A DNA stretch of 64,000 bases from Datisca glomerata (GCA_003255025.1 QANY01013423.1:591828-655827), one strand, 5' to 3'. Positions 36,855 through 48,969 are shown, counted from the stretch's first letter. Notes: generated from the sequence alone by a model not told the origin. Made by a program: numbers and translations.

Positions 36855-38585
36855 CTAAGTCCAGCAGAACAGTTGAAAATAGAGAAAGCATAGAATTTTG
36901 AAACAAGGATTCTGCACTCATGTACCCGATTTTGGCATAATCACAATTTTAACCTTGTTTGACAACTTTGTTGAGGTGATGACGCCAACACAATTTACAA
37001 GTAAGGAGAAGAAGTAAACACTCTCGATCTGTTTAAATCAAAGTACAAGAGTCAGAGACACATTGTATAAAACCTTTAAAGCATTAGTTACATCTTTTAC
37101 AAAGAAAGAAGAATAACATGGAAAATTGAAAGGTTTGGACAGTGCATTATATTCTAAAACAATTGTACTTCAAGTGGCAAAGATAATACCTTAGTGAGAT
37201 TTGAGATCAGAACACTACTGAGTTTAGATGTATTTTTCTCTCACATACTACAGAGTTTAGATTTTACTCTGAGAAAAAAAAAATAGAAACGAAAAGAAAA
37301 GAAGAATATATATTCTATTCTAAACTAAATCCCTCAAATATCTAGCCTCTAGTTACACGTCCCACATGACGTTTTTCTTCTTCAGAGAAAACATGTTAGC
37401 TAATCGGTAAATTACTCATAGAAAATATACTACTCGATTTACTTGCAAATACTTAAAATTAATGCTACGACACACATTGAAAACTCTGATCGAGACAGAA
37501 AACATGTTATCTAGTCAGTAAATTACTCACAGAAAACATACTACTTGATTTACTTGCAAATAGCTTGAAACTAATATTGCTACACTCATTCATAACACAA
37601 CATGGTGGCAATGAAAATCTAGACAGAACTAACGTGTCAAAACAATTCAACTTTCTCGCCGGATTAAAAAACATTTCCATAATTCAATCATCTCTAATAT
37701 CTTTGCATTAAAAAGAGAAAATAATTTGAAGCTTCAAATGGTTAATCTCCGTTTAGGTTTCCCCCATTTCACCCACCCATGCAACTAAGGACAGCAGCTG
37801 CTGATCAAATAAAAAAGTAAGATTTAAGTTGAGTTCATAGAGTCTCCTAACTTCCTGAAGCCAACCAATCTATGAAACATAAGGAACAGTTCTCAAGAGA
37901 TTCAGTCAGGAATCAATTATGGAGTACGTATCAATAAACCAATTTGTCTTTTTACTTGACGGTATAAACTAGCAGATTTAAATTATGAGACAGCATAATA
38001 GTTGTCAAGCTTCAATGCAAGAGTAAGCAACAATCTTTTGTCTTACAACGCTTACCCGGAGAGAAGCATCCTAATCTGATAATGCATTTTACGAAGAAGT
38101 TGGAACAGCTGAGCTGATCGTAGACTTCCAAATAGAAAAGTAGAAGGTCCATTACCATCCAGGAAAGTAGAAAGAAAAAAAGAAAAAGAAAGGGAAAAAG
38201 AAAAGGAAACAGCTCTTATGTTCAGCTTTTGTACCCGAAACCCTGGTTTTCAGAAACCAACCGAAGGTCATGCCCTAAATCATCGAATTATAACGAATGA
38301 AATCATAAATGCACCAAGAAACTAATCAGAAATCGATTATTTCAGGGTAAAAGAATCAAAGCCACCCAAATTAGAAACATCAATGTATCTTCTATAAATG
38401 AACAAAGCCCTAAAGAACCTCAGACACCAATTTCCAAGAGAAACCCCAATAAGAACCAACATAAGATTCGTCAGATTCTAAACCCTAATCCCAACAACAC
38501 CCAGAGAAACAGTTTCTCAACCGCAATTACAAATTTACACACAAACACGAGCATCAAACCTCCATAACGTTAAAATACTTACTCG

Positions 38586-38627
<42 letters not shown>

Positions 38628-38640
38628 TACCCAGTTAAGC
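36855..38640 (-). promoter_or_regulatory. 5' UTR intron and leader of the RING gene
   Basis: No coding frame is seen. Minus strand: an (CT)n-rich leader at 38625-38588 is followed by CCCGAG|GTAAGT-like donor sequence near 38578 (CGAGTAAGTATT), and an acceptor probably lies just before 36860 (TGCTGGACTTAG). A purine-rich block lies at 38170-38210. Confidence 0.45.
38588..38625. repeat. (AG)n microsatellite in the RING gene leader
   Basis: About 18 AG units (CT on the sense strand) at the probable 5' end of the transcript, a common position for CT repeats in plant leaders. Confidence 0.9.
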
Positions 38641-38759
38641 AGGCCGCTCTGAGTGCAAAGGGAGAAGAGAATCGGAGATGGAGGAAACGATGTGGTTGAA
38701 GCAAATCTACTTTCGGTGGCGCGTAGTTTATTTTACCGGAGAAAGAGATAGAAAGTCAG

Positions 38760-40430
38760 CTTTAGACATTCATTGCTTGGCTGAGTCGCACGCGTATATT
38801 CTACATTTTATACGTAAAAATATTAGTGCAAATTATTATTTGAATCGATAGAAAAATACCCCCGGAATTAATATATGTATTATCAATTTTTGCATATTCT
38901 GAAATCTCTAAGAATAATTTGTCTTTTTTAAAATTTACCAGTGTAAAATTTACGAGTGTAAATTTAATTAAGTTAATAATTAAGTTAGGCTGACCTAATT
39001 TTCTATTCTCATTTCACACTTTTTTAATTAAATATAAAATAAGAATAAATAATTATCTTTAAAGATGTGGGATATTCTCAGTTGCTTATAAAATTATTTT
39101 TTATCTTGATATTTTAAAATATATATATTTATTAATATACAATTATCTTTAACAAATGTGTAGAAATTTGTTGTGATTTTAAAAAATATATATTTATTAA
39201 TAAAATAATTAAATATAAAATAAGAGTAAATAACAATTTTCCAACGTTGGATGTTCTCAATTGCTTATACAATTATTTTTTTATTTCGATATTAATTTTT
39301 ATTAACTTTTCAGTTATGATCCAAATAAGCAAATCTGAATCTCCCATATCATCATGGGATGTTCTCAATTGCTTATACAAATATCTTTTATTTAAATTAT
39401 TTGTTTTGAATTTTTATTAGCATATTCGGTCATGAACTATGTAATTAAAATGAAAATATGTGAAGATCGAACAACTTGTTACTCTTCGATATAATTTCTA
39501 TAAGAACTTATATAATTTATTATGAAAATGATTATTTTTAAATATTATCTCATATATTTACTGAATGAAATTCATAAAAGACTGACCAATCATTTATTGT
39601 TAGGGGGAATGTGATTTTTAAACAAATATATATTTACTAATAAAATAAAAACAGCAAATAACAATTTGAAAGGCAAATTTAAAATCATATATTTTTTAAA
39701 ATTATTAGAAAGTGGATGTTGTGCACAATTTTGTAACCAATTTGCCTTATCAAGTGGGAAAAAAGGACGGGTTAGTTTAAATTTTTAAACATTGAGCGTT
39801 GATAAGGGTGTATCAAAATTTTAGGGAAAATTTAACCATTTTACACGTTTGTGACATCCTTTTATTTTTTTATATATATATTTTATTTTGAATTTTATTA
39901 ACATATTTTTATCACCGCTTGTTGACATCTTTTTGTTCATATTCGATTGTATTTTTTCAGGTGAACATCTAAACAAAGACGAATACTCTATCGTAAAAAG
40001 TTTTGTTCATCTGTGAAAATATTGTTCACGTCATAAATTTACTCCTCCGACGCAGGTGAACAATGCCGGCGATACCGTACCAGCGGTGAACAGTGGTTGT
40101 CCAGTGCGCTAGGTGTCTGCCGACATTGAGACGAGCAACGATAATGACGGGCGGTAATCAGAGAGTCCTATCGTCGGTGACAACTATTGTCACATTTTAG
40201 GAAAGTTTACAACAAATCATACAACCAACTCTATCACCTAAGTGTTTTATTAAACTCAAACTCTTTTAATTATCTATTTAAATTTTGAAATTAATGTAAT
40301 TTTAAAATTAATCGTTAATTTTTGATTTCTCTAGTAAAGAAATTTATAAATCAGCATGATCTGTTGCTTCCTTCAAGCCTCAATATCATGTAAAAATAAT
40401 TGAAAAATATATGATCTTGGGAAAGAGTAT
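38760..40430. repeat. AT-rich spacer with repeated phrases
   Basis: Three copies of GGATGTTCTCAATTGCTTAT-like sequence occur (near 39068, 39246 and 39357), each followed by a stretch of ATATATTTATTAATA type, spaced about 110-180 bp. A GC-richer island at 40040-40190 with GGTGAACA words has no coding frame. No gene is seen. Confidence 0.5.
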
Positions 40431-41872
40431 GAAACTTGACAATTACTTTCTCCTAATGCAATTAAACATCACATTGAAAAATGATATAATTTTCTTCACT
40501 TTGATTTAGTCCAGATTGGAGTTAAACCACTCACAAAATAGAGGTATTAACCCACAAGAAGAGGCATTAATACCTCTATCTTGTTAGCCTTACGTGATAC
40601 AAGATTCATAAATTTTAATGATAGTATTTTAAGATTAATTGAATCTTCACTTGTAATGGTCCAATCCATTTTGATTATTTTTCAGACTTTTCTGTTAGTT
40701 TGAAAGACCATCATATTCTTAAAGCTTTGACTTTAAATATCAAAACTAGTGTTTACCAAATCCTTGAAGATGTCCAGTCCCTAACTTTGATTTTTAGAAT
40801 TCATTACAAAATCACTAAAACCAATATGAATTTTCAAGTCATGAACAGGAGTCCAAAAAATCAAACTTATTCAATCTAGCTAAAGTAATGATAATATTAG
40901 AGTCCCTAAAATCATTAGGTGGTCTGATATTACTTTGCTTATAAATTGGCTTTTAACCAATGAAAGCTAACTCACTCCAATTCAACGCCCAATTGAAGAT
41001 ATTGATTATATCCAGTAGTACGTGAATGGTGCTGTTAAAATTAATTTCCAATCTTTTAGTTTTAATCCTCAAATTAGAAAGTTTAGCTAGTCTAGCACTT
41101 ATAGGAATTCATTTTCTGAATCCACTGTCAATAATAGTTAAGATCTTAGAATCCATCAATTGGAAGAAGAATTAAAAAAATTTAAAATAAAAAATTTAAG
41201 ACTTAAAGGCATAGCCATAAATTCTCAAGGCAGTCAACCAATCTTTGATAATAAAACTGAATAGTCTGACGAATCTAAATTACCAACTGCTTCTGATTTT
41301 CAAGGAGCTTTACCTCATGTTACTCCTCAACTTTTAGTTTTGGATTTAGGCACCTTAAGCCAGCAATACAAACCTAATTGGGAGGGTTTAACTCAACACA
41401 TGAATGATTCAGCCGATCTCAATAGGCGAAATAGGTTCAGAGAAACATATAATATGAATCAAAGAAAAATTATCCTTGCTAAATGAAAGGTGTTCATATA
41501 AGAATTTAGAGCTAATATGTTCTTACTTGATTATATCGAAGATATTTATGAAAAGAATATTAAAGTTATTTATAAGACTAAATGGATCAAGTAAGACTCT
41601 AAATGGATGACTGCTAGTCATCCCCGACCTGAAAAAATTATAATTAATCAATGTTTCTCTTTTTAAGATTTTGAAGGAAGGAGAACTAAATAAAAAGTTT
41701 GTTGAACAACTTCATTACACTAATCAAAGTTTAATAACATAGTAAAACCATTAGATAAAATTGAGAATAAGGTTAATGATCTCCGTGAGCCTAAATCTAA
41801 TGATCTCTGAAAGAAACTTTTTTAATAAATCTTTCAGATAAAATTGTTTTAAATATTATTCTCCCCAATAAA

Positions 41873-42139
41873 ATGATTGATAAAATGCTTCAAGAATTGA
41901 AGAATAAATCTGTTAAGTCATCTTCTTCTATTAAGGTAATTAACCAAGATAGTAGTTCTAAATTAGAAAGTCATATGTCAGACTCCACCAATGAATCATC
42001 CATAATTCATGAATCTTCAACCATTCACAATATTGAAGAAAATTTTAAAAATTTAGAAATTAATAAATTGGAAAGGAAGTGGCATAAAAAGCATATTCCT
42101 CTAGATATTCAAACTATTGAATCTTCTTTAGTTAATTAA
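41873..42139 (+). pseudogene. Pararetroviral linker fragment before the coat region
   Basis: An 88-codon Ser/Asn/Lys-rich open frame, between the movement-protein remnant and the coat-like frame. The composition and position suit the disordered linker of caulimovirid polyproteins. A stop and a frame shift separate it from the next frame. Confidence 0.5.
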
Positions 42140-42367
42140 TTTTTTATTTCTACTGAAAAATTAAATGAATGGAATATTGATGGTCTTTTAGAACAAGAAG
42201 TCCTCAACAAATTACAGCACGTGGCTATGATGGCCAACAGTTACATTATCACATACAATTTATCTCACATTGAGGTAATAAAGCTTTTATTTACAGGATG
42301 TACATGAATGTTTCATTCCTGGTGAGAAAAGCATCTCACTGAAGAATCTAAAAATATCATTCTTACA

Positions 42368-42796
42368 GTGATAAATATTGATGTTGAAGGAATCTCAATC
42401 CTTGGAGAAGGTCAGGAAACAATGTCTGATGCTATTCATCCACTCTTCTACACAATAATTGAGTGTTTCATTGGAATGTCAAATAACGTTACTTCGTGTA
42501 TTCATGACCAATTAACTAATCTTAGGTGTCCTACCCTAAGTGACTTTGACTGGTACAAATGTATTTTTGTCCAGATGATGTCTAGGGATGACAGCAATCA
42601 ACTCTTTTGGAAGGAAAAAATCATAAATGGCTTATCAAATTTATTTGCCCACAAAATTAGAACAGTTCTTAGTGATGACCTGAAAAATATAGACTATAAT
42701 AGTCTCACCTATGGTACAATTATCACTACAATACAAAAAGAAGATCTAAGAATGTGTATAGACATGAAAATTAATAAACAAATTAAAAAGGAATAG
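42368..42796 (+). pseudogene. Pararetroviral coat protein-like fragment
   Basis: A 142-codon open frame with FWKEKIINGLSNLFAHKIR and YGTIITTIQKEDLRMCIDMK. These resemble the conserved capsid core that precedes the zinc knuckle in caulimovirids. It is the longest surviving frame of the element. A SINE insertion lies 90 bp downstream. Confidence 0.65.
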
Positions 42797-42885
42797 AAAA
42801 CTTCCAAATACAAATTAGACAATTTCCTGTGAGCAATATGGACTACCTTCTATGCTTATTCCCAAAAGAATAGAAAAAATTCTCA

Positions 42886-42999
42886 TCTTTTTTTGTCAAA
42901 GTTACATTATAAATTCTAAGGGGATTACGGAAATGTGACTCGAACCCACCTCTAGGGTATGGGTGTGGAGGCTTAATCAACTTCGCCAACCCAACTTGT
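42886..42999 (-). mobile_element. tRNA-derived SINE with perfect 15-bp target duplication
   Basis: TAGAAAAAATTCTCA occurs at 42871-42885 and again at 43000-43014. The 114 bp between them carries, on the minus strand, an A-box-like TTGGCGAAGTTG and a B box GGTTCGAGTCAC, the internal Pol III promoter of tRNA-type SINEs, and ends in an A/T-rich tail (T7 on the plus strand at about 42887). The insertion interrupts the pararetroviral sequence and is younger than it. Confidence 0.88.
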
Positions 43000-43156
43000 T
43001 AGAAAAAATTCTCACTTAATCCTAAAAGAATTTACAAACCTTATAGGAAAAAATTCCACAAAAACAAAAATAAAAATTTTGACAAATACTTTTTAAAATA
43101 AAAATTATTCAAGAAGAAAATTTAATAAAAAATTTATTGATGAAAGTAAAATTAAG

Positions 43157-43198
43157 TGTTTTAAATGTGACTAGAATGATCATGTTTTCAATAATTGT
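43157..43198 (+). pseudogene. Pararetroviral CCHC zinc knuckle
   Basis: The frame reads C-F-K-C, stop, N-D-H, five residues, C: a C-x2-C-x4-H-x4-C knuckle with a stop in place of one spacer residue. This is the nucleic-acid-binding end of the coat region. Confidence 0.65.
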
Positions 43199-43499
43199 CA
43201 AGTAAAAAATAAAATTAATCAATCTCTAACAAAAAAACAAGGATTTAGAAGAATTTGAATTCTCTGAAACTGAAGAATTAATAAGCTAATCAAGATCTGA
43301 CAATGATTCTCCAAACATCTATATAGGATGTAAAGATAGTTGTTGTCAGAAAATTATTAATGTTTTAAATAAAAATGAAGAACAATAAAATATTTTATTA
43401 TATTTAATTAGTAAAATTGAAAATCTTGAATTAAAATAAGAATATCTTGAAAGACTTAGGAAGGTATTCAAAAGAAAGAAAATACTAAGTCTGATTATA

Positions 43500-43700
43500 A
43501 TATTACAAGCATTTCACAAACCCTTGAGAAATTCAACAAAATTAAAAGAATTGAAAAAGAAATTACTATTCAGGAACTTCAAAAAGAAATACAAAATATT
43601 AAAAATAAAATAAAAGAATTAAAATATTTAAACACAGAAATAATAAAAGAATTAAATTTTTTAAAAATAAAAAAATTAATTAAAAATCATGAATCCAGTG
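43500..43700 (+). pseudogene. Lys/Glu-rich coiled-coil remnant of the pararetrovirus
   Basis: The frame here is rich in K, E, L, I and N with heptad-like spacing (words such as KELQKEIQNIKNKIKELK), between the zinc knuckle and the protease. It is probably a linker coiled coil of the polyprotein. Confidence 0.4.
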
Positions 43701-43839
43701 AAGTAGTATAACCTAATAAATTTCTAATTTTCGGTAATTAAGAACATGTTAAAATCCAAGATGATAACAACTTCCTTCAAATCCTTAATCGCGTCAAAAT
43801 TAAAAAATGACACATAATGGTCAGAATAATAATTCAAGA

Positions 43840-44160
43840 TTTTGATTTCACCTCAATAGCTCGTATTGATTCAGGAGCTTATTTGAATTGTATGGAGGAA
43901 GGATTTGTTCCTATTAAGTACTTCAATAAGATAAAAAAATATTTGTCATCTGCTAATGGTACATGAATGCATATCAATTATGAAATTCCTAAAGTCATAT
44001 TTGTCAAGATAATGTATGTTTTAAAACATCACATGTCTTAATAAAAAATATGACCGATAAAATTATTTTGGGTTTACCATTCATTTCTCTATTGTACCAT
44101 TTTACAACAGAACATGATGGATCATTACTTATCACATAGACCTGTCAAATTCAAATTTCT
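43840..44160 (+). pseudogene. Pararetroviral aspartic protease remnant
   Basis: ARIDSGAYLNCMEEGFVP around 43862-43915 holds the D-S-G catalytic triplet of the caulimovirid protease. Stops follow within 50 codons. Confidence 0.65.
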
Positions 44161-44499
44161 TTCTTTTTCTCACAATGAGAAATTGAAAACTTTAAAACAA
44201 TATTTTATTTATAAGGCTATGAATTTAATTTTTTGTAAAGAAAAATAATTATGTTTTCTGCAAAATGAAATAAAATTCAAAAGAGTTAAAGAACACCTTC
44301 AAAATCTTGCTCTTCAAAGACAAATTAAAATCTTTGAACAAAAAATTTGTAAGGAGAAATTGAAAACTTTAAAATAAGATTTTATTTATAAGACTGTGAA
44401 TTTAATTTCTTGTAAAGAAAAATAATTAGGTTTTTGTAAGATGAAATCAAATTCAAAAGAATTAAAAAACAGCTTCAAATTACTACTCTTCAAAGGCAA

Positions 44500-44913
44500 A
44501 TTAAAATCTTTAAACAAAAAATTTGTAAAGAGTTGTGTGCTGACATTCCTAATGATTTCTGGCACGGGAAGTACTATACTGTCAGTCTACCTTACATTAA
44601 GGGATTTGATAAGAAGAATATCCCTACCAAGGCATGACTAATTCAGATGAATTCTAAAATACTTGAATTCTGTAAGAAGAAAATTACAGAACTTTTCAAT
44701 AAAAATATTATTAGAATGAGCAAATCTTCTTGGTTTTGCTCGATCTTTTATGCCTAGAAAACCAGTAAAATTGAAAGAGGAGTTTCTCATTAAGTAATTA
44801 ATTATAAGCCCCTAGAATATTTTTGAATGGATAAGATATCGTATACCAAACAAAAAAGACTTAATCAACAGACTTGAAGATGTTGTATTCTCTAAGTTTG
44901 ATATAAAATTTGG
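44500..44913 (+). pseudogene. Pararetroviral reverse transcriptase, N-terminal fragment
   Basis: Visible blocks are IERGVSH, stop, VINYKPLE (44785-44820) and SKFDIKFGMS (44893-44918, first catalytic Asp), with several stops. Homology is lost at the orientation switch at about 44913. The fingers and first palm motif are present and the rest is absent on this strand. Confidence 0.65.
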
Positions 44914-45113
44914 TATGTCAAATTTACAGATTAGAAAATCAAATATTACAAAAAAATAATCAAACATAAAAATAATCAGCCGCTTGAGCGGATAGTCAGA
45001 TTAAATAAAAATAATTAAGCAAGTAAATTACATTGGCAACAATAACCAGCCACCTCGGCCGTGAAAAACAATAATTATGCAGAGTAATTAAGAATAGTAA
45101 ATACCCTACTAGG
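44914..45113 (-). repeat. Pararetroviral leader, copy 1
   Basis: It is directly repeated at 49150-49345 with high identity (shared words include AACAATAATTAT and CAGAGTAATTAAGAAT). On the minus strand it follows the PBS at 45129-45117 and so lies in the pregenomic leader. Confidence 0.75.
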
Positions 45114-45116
45114 TTT

Positions 45117-45129
45117 GGTTTTGATACCA
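45117..45129 (-). other. Pararetroviral primer-binding site
   Basis: Minus strand TGGTATCAAAACC, two changes from the initiator Met tRNA-primed site used by caulimovirids to start minus-strand DNA. It lies about 280 bp downstream of the TATA box at 45412-45400. Confidence 0.6.
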
Positions 45130-45399
45130 AATGAGGTGAAATTACGTATAATTTAAGTATTTAAAGGCAGGGTGTAGATGCAAGAATTCAAATATTTATA
45201 ATTGAAGGAAAACAAAACTTACAGGTATTGAAAAATTATTTTATAATAATTAATTAATGCTCCCACTCACTAATTAACATTGAGGAAGAAGAAGAAATAT
45301 TACAAAAGAAGAGAAATAAGAATGTTTTGTTTTCAAACAAGTTCTCTCAAATTTGTTAAGAGTGAATATAAGTTCTGAGGAACAAATGAGATAGAGTAG

Positions 45400-45412
45400 C
45401 CTATTTATAGGC
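45400..45412 (-). promoter_or_regulatory. TATA box of the pararetroviral promoter
   Basis: Minus strand GCCTATAAATAGG, the classic caulimovirid promoter core. A leader follows with TCACTCTTAACAAATTTGAG and a possible splice donor CTGTAAGT near 45222. The position fits the genome map: C-terminus of the polyprotein, promoter, leader, PBS. Confidence 0.6.
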
Positions 45413-45846
45413 AATGAGAGTGGAGTTCATCGGGAACTCATCATTTACCTGCATTATTCTTTTCTACTAAATTTAAAACATTCTACATTATAACTTTTGA
45501 CTAAGAATAGTAAAAAGGATAAATAGTTGACTAAATATTTGACAACTAGTACAATAATTGCAGAAGAAGATAAAATATAAAGATTATTTGATAATTGTTA
45601 TCTTAGGCTTGTGTCTTGATTGTTGCTTCATTTTGGAGAAGTCATTGTTGCCATTACTTGATAATTATTATCTTGGACGTTGTGCCTCAATTATAGTTTC
45701 ATGTTGGGAAGTCATAATTGAAGCCTTAAAAATTATTATGACCGTTGCATTATATTGGAGAATCATCATAATATTTAATCTCTTCAAATTTCTTGATTTC
45801 TTATTATTCTATCAATGGCATTTTGTCAAAGGTAAATTATTTTTAC

Positions 45847-46390
45847 TTATTCATCATCACTGAGATTGACATCATCAATGGTATAACACAACCCTTCTGT
45901 GTATTTTGATCCTTTAACTGTTGATGGATAACCTTTTTGGATGATTGAGCTTTTTGGATATTTTGGTTTAATTGATTGACTTGAATCTACATATAATTTA
46001 GAATCAGAATTATTATTGTCCTCCAAAAGGAGAATCATTTTTTGATTAATTCTTGCTTCAATTTGGATTTAGGTTTTACGACTTTTGATTTAACCTTTGA
46101 AGTGTGTTTATATTCGGGTTTGGATTTTTTGGATGAATTTGGACTAAATGGTTTGATTTGTGGATCCTGAGTTAATGGACTAATTAACTTTCAATAGAGT
46201 ATGGGTAAAAGGATTTGTTAATCTCATATTAGGGTGGATATTTGCAAATTCGTGATTTGTGGATGCGATAATTTCTGAGTATTGAATTTATCCCACCATT
46301 TAACATAATATTGTCCAGTGAGAATTCAATTTTCAATTGAGTATTCACTTTATGATCCAATGTATTTTGTATTTATTTGAAAAATAAAGT
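45847..46390 (-). pseudogene. Pararetroviral polyprotein C-terminus
   Basis: On the minus strand a frame with QYYVKWWDKFNT near 46310 leads into a Pro/Lys/Ser-rich tail and, after a frame change near 46040, ends in an acidic stretch with the stop at 45847-45849. It sits between the RNase H remnant and the promoter, as expected for the end of a caulimovirid polyprotein. Confidence 0.55.
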
Positions 46391-46391
46391 A

Positions 46392-46945
46392 TTTAGGGAA
46401 ATGATGTCTCAATTGGTAAGGGTTTGTGAACCTATAAAAACAAATTGAAACGTTGTTACAAATCAATTGAAAAAGGTTTTAAGAAATGACCATGAATGGA
46501 CCAACGTCTTAAGAACCAATTTGAAAAACTAGTTTTGAAATTTTTATCAAAATTCAAATATCACGAGTGAGAAAAATCACTATTTTGATGTAGGAAATCA
46601 TGTGACAAATATCAATATAGTCAAAATAATTATATTATTTTTTATTTGAAAGTATTTTGAAAACTGAATGATGGACTTTTCAATTCTCCATGGTTATGAT
46701 TTTGAGGATGTAGAAGGAATGATAGATCATTCCTTCGAAATTTTTTATTCGGTTAATATTAACGGATTTTGTTTCCAAGAGAATATCTCTGTAGAAACTG
46801 AGATTTTTATTTTTATGGCCAAAGACAAAGTGAAAATCAAGAAGAATGGACTTTTACATTTCAGCAAGATCCTTCTGATGAGCAAATTGAGGCTCAATAT
46901 GAAAGAGATTTTTGCTGGACATTTTTTAAAAGTAAGATGATTTTT
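46392..46945 (+). pseudogene. Coding-like remnant of unknown origin
   Basis: Plus-strand frames read sensibly across frame breaks: LVRVCEPIKTN near 46420, then NDHEWTNVLRTN near 46490, and EEWTFTFQQDPSDEQIEAQY near 46840. Codon-level sense is stronger on this strand than on the minus strand. Its orientation is opposite to the pararetroviral pieces on both sides. I do not recognise the family. Confidence 0.3.
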
Positions 46946-47099
46946 TATATTTTGTAATTGATTGATTGAATGATTGAAAATGAAAAAGTTGAGTAATTGA
47001 GAAATGATCAAATTAGTTGACCGTAGCCGATTGCTAATTGGGTCTAATGGATCCAAGAATTGTTAATTGGATTTAGTTGAGAGTAGAAAGTTGTTATTT

Positions 47100-47995
47100 G
47101 ATTTGGGTCTTTTACGGAGTCAAAGGCTCCCATTCGATTATGTTTTTGAGGCATAGGGCATAGACGACATCCTGACAACCTTACAAAAATCCATGGGTGA
47201 AAAAATCAGGAATTGAATTATTAATGCTTTGAAGAAATTCAATATCAAAATAAAAATGTTAAAGATAGATTGTCATCTGGCAAAAATTTGTTCAGAAATA
47301 ATATTTTTTACATCTTTTTTCAAAACATGTTTTACAAATTTGCGATCAATATTTAAAAGAATTTTTTTATTTAATAAATCATCATAAATTTTTTTAATAC
47401 ATAAAACAACAGCTAAAATTTCTTTCTTAATAGTACTATAAATAATTTGTTATCGAGTCCAAGTGCTAAATGTAACCAGACAATTTATTCAGGTGATTCT
47501 AGAGATATTTTTTATAATAAGATACATCCATATCCTAGTTTAGAGGCACAAATTTAGACAATTTTAAAAGAATTTTTAATAAGAATGCCAAGACAAAAAG
47601 TGTTTTAATATAAGTTTTAATTTTTTTAATTAAATTGTTATGGACAGTTGTCCATGAAAGAAGTGTCTTTTTAAGACTTTCAAAAAGAGACTTGCAATCA
47701 ATTCTCGATTGTTGTAAAAATCATATTTGTAATTTAATGACCCTAGAACTTTTTGCAATTGGATTTTATCAATGATTCATTGGAAAATTTATCACAAATA
47801 GTATGACTCGATCAATTAGTTTACTAATGGAATGATATATTTCAAATCCTACAAATACGATCTCAGATTGAAACAATTTGATTTTACTTGTAGAAATAAC
47901 TAAACCATTTTATTTTATTATCCTAGCAAATAATTCAAGGCGCTTTCAATGTTGATCTATTGATCTAGAGAAAATAAGAACATTGTACATGATGG
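47100..47995 (-). pseudogene. Pararetroviral reverse transcriptase C-terminus and RNase H
   Basis: On the minus strand the frame begins MYNVLIFSRSIDQH at 47988, the last part of the RT active-site box (V-L-I-F-S), and continues through KNGLVISTSKIKLF-like sequence with stops, a connection domain, a badly degraded RNase H, and NNSIPDFFTHGFL near 47190, the typical end of the caulimovirid RNase H region. It starts just at the catalytic box, complementing the plus-strand RT fragment that ends before it. Confidence 0.65.
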
Positions 47996-47999
47996 TTGA

Positions 48000-48965
48000 C
48001 GACATTAACGTTTACTATCCACAAAGCGCAACTCATACGGCGTATCGGGAGTGTCTCCACCAATGACGTTACATGGAGTGTCACCGCTGAATTGCACCCC
48101 TTGAGGTGCCGCCACTAACCCATTGGGGTCGTCCCCATGGCAGCACCATGAGGTACCACCCCTACGGTAGCACCGTTGATGTCATCTTCATGAGTGTACC
48201 ATGAAGGTGCATTGATCACCCTCTATAATGCAACTTATAGACACCGCTACACTATCACAATGAGTCATCATATCACAAACCACCAAGTCAAGTGACAAAG
48301 ATTTGGGTGGACATATGGTTGTCTGGGAACGTTCGGAAGCTTATGGACTGGCAGCATTAGGGGCGAGGCTACGTTGTGCTAGACGAAGGACATATCTCCT
48401 CGATACGACCACTCTAGACATTGGGGGTGTGCTACCGTCCCACCTTGGGGAGGGGTTTGGTTTGAGAGAACCGTCCCACCTTGGGGAGGCGTTGGTGAAC
48501 ATTGTCATCGCGCCTCACCAACTAGGCATTTCTCCCTAGATCATGATCATTACACAGAGGCCCACTTGACACCACCCAATTAACGCATGTGTAATCCTCA
48601 TCTTACTCACATAAGCATGATCAGTCAGTTTAAGTGACGCGATTTGATTGACGAGCTTGCAACTAATCAAGGGATTAGTTGCAATGATCCCCCCTCATTT
48701 TGTTCACCTATAAAATAATGACTCCTTCTTTATTTGAGGGGATGAGAAGTTTAGAGAGATAAACTCACATTTCTAGAGTGAGAAATTCCCAATTCTAAAG
48801 AGAGAGCAAACATTTGTCACCACCCTTGAATGTCTAGAGTGCTCCCCCTTACCTCCCGGTGTCCACCCCAAAGTTCTCAGGCGTTGTTTCGATCACGAAC
48901 TAGGACTAGACCACTCATGCACCTCACCCACACATTTACAAACATCATCAATATAAACAATTTGA
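48000..48965. repeat. GC-richer unclassified insertion with a promoter-like element
   Basis: This block is clearly less AT-rich than its pararetroviral flanks. It contains a CCGTCCCACCTTGGGGAGG pair (48430 and 48469) and, at 48710-48760, CACCTATAAAATAATG followed by a leader-like stretch, which looks like a TATA box. A 78-codon open frame (48303-48539) includes the repeated unit and is probably not a gene. It could be an LTR of another retroelement; ends were not found. Confidence 0.4.
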
Positions 48966-48969
48966 GAAA

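Larger units (their letters stand above)
40440..44913 (+). mobile_element. Endogenous pararetrovirus (Caulimoviridae), plus-strand segment
   Basis: A degraded viral genome segment in the order movement protein, coat-like region, CCHC knuckle, aspartic protease and start of reverse transcriptase, with dozens of stops and frame breaks. At 40480-40660 a frame with LALRDTRFINFNDSIL resembles caulimovirid 30K movement proteins. The order and the RT type fit Caulimoviridae with a single long polyprotein (petuvirus or florendovirus-like). It ends abruptly at about 44913, where the sequence switches to the opposite orientation. A fossil; no intact viral gene remains. Confidence 0.75.

Noticed and set aside
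48303..48539. 78-codon frame in the GC-richer block
   Set aside because: Contains an internal DNA repeat (PSHLGE twice) and no recognisable domain; probably non-coding.
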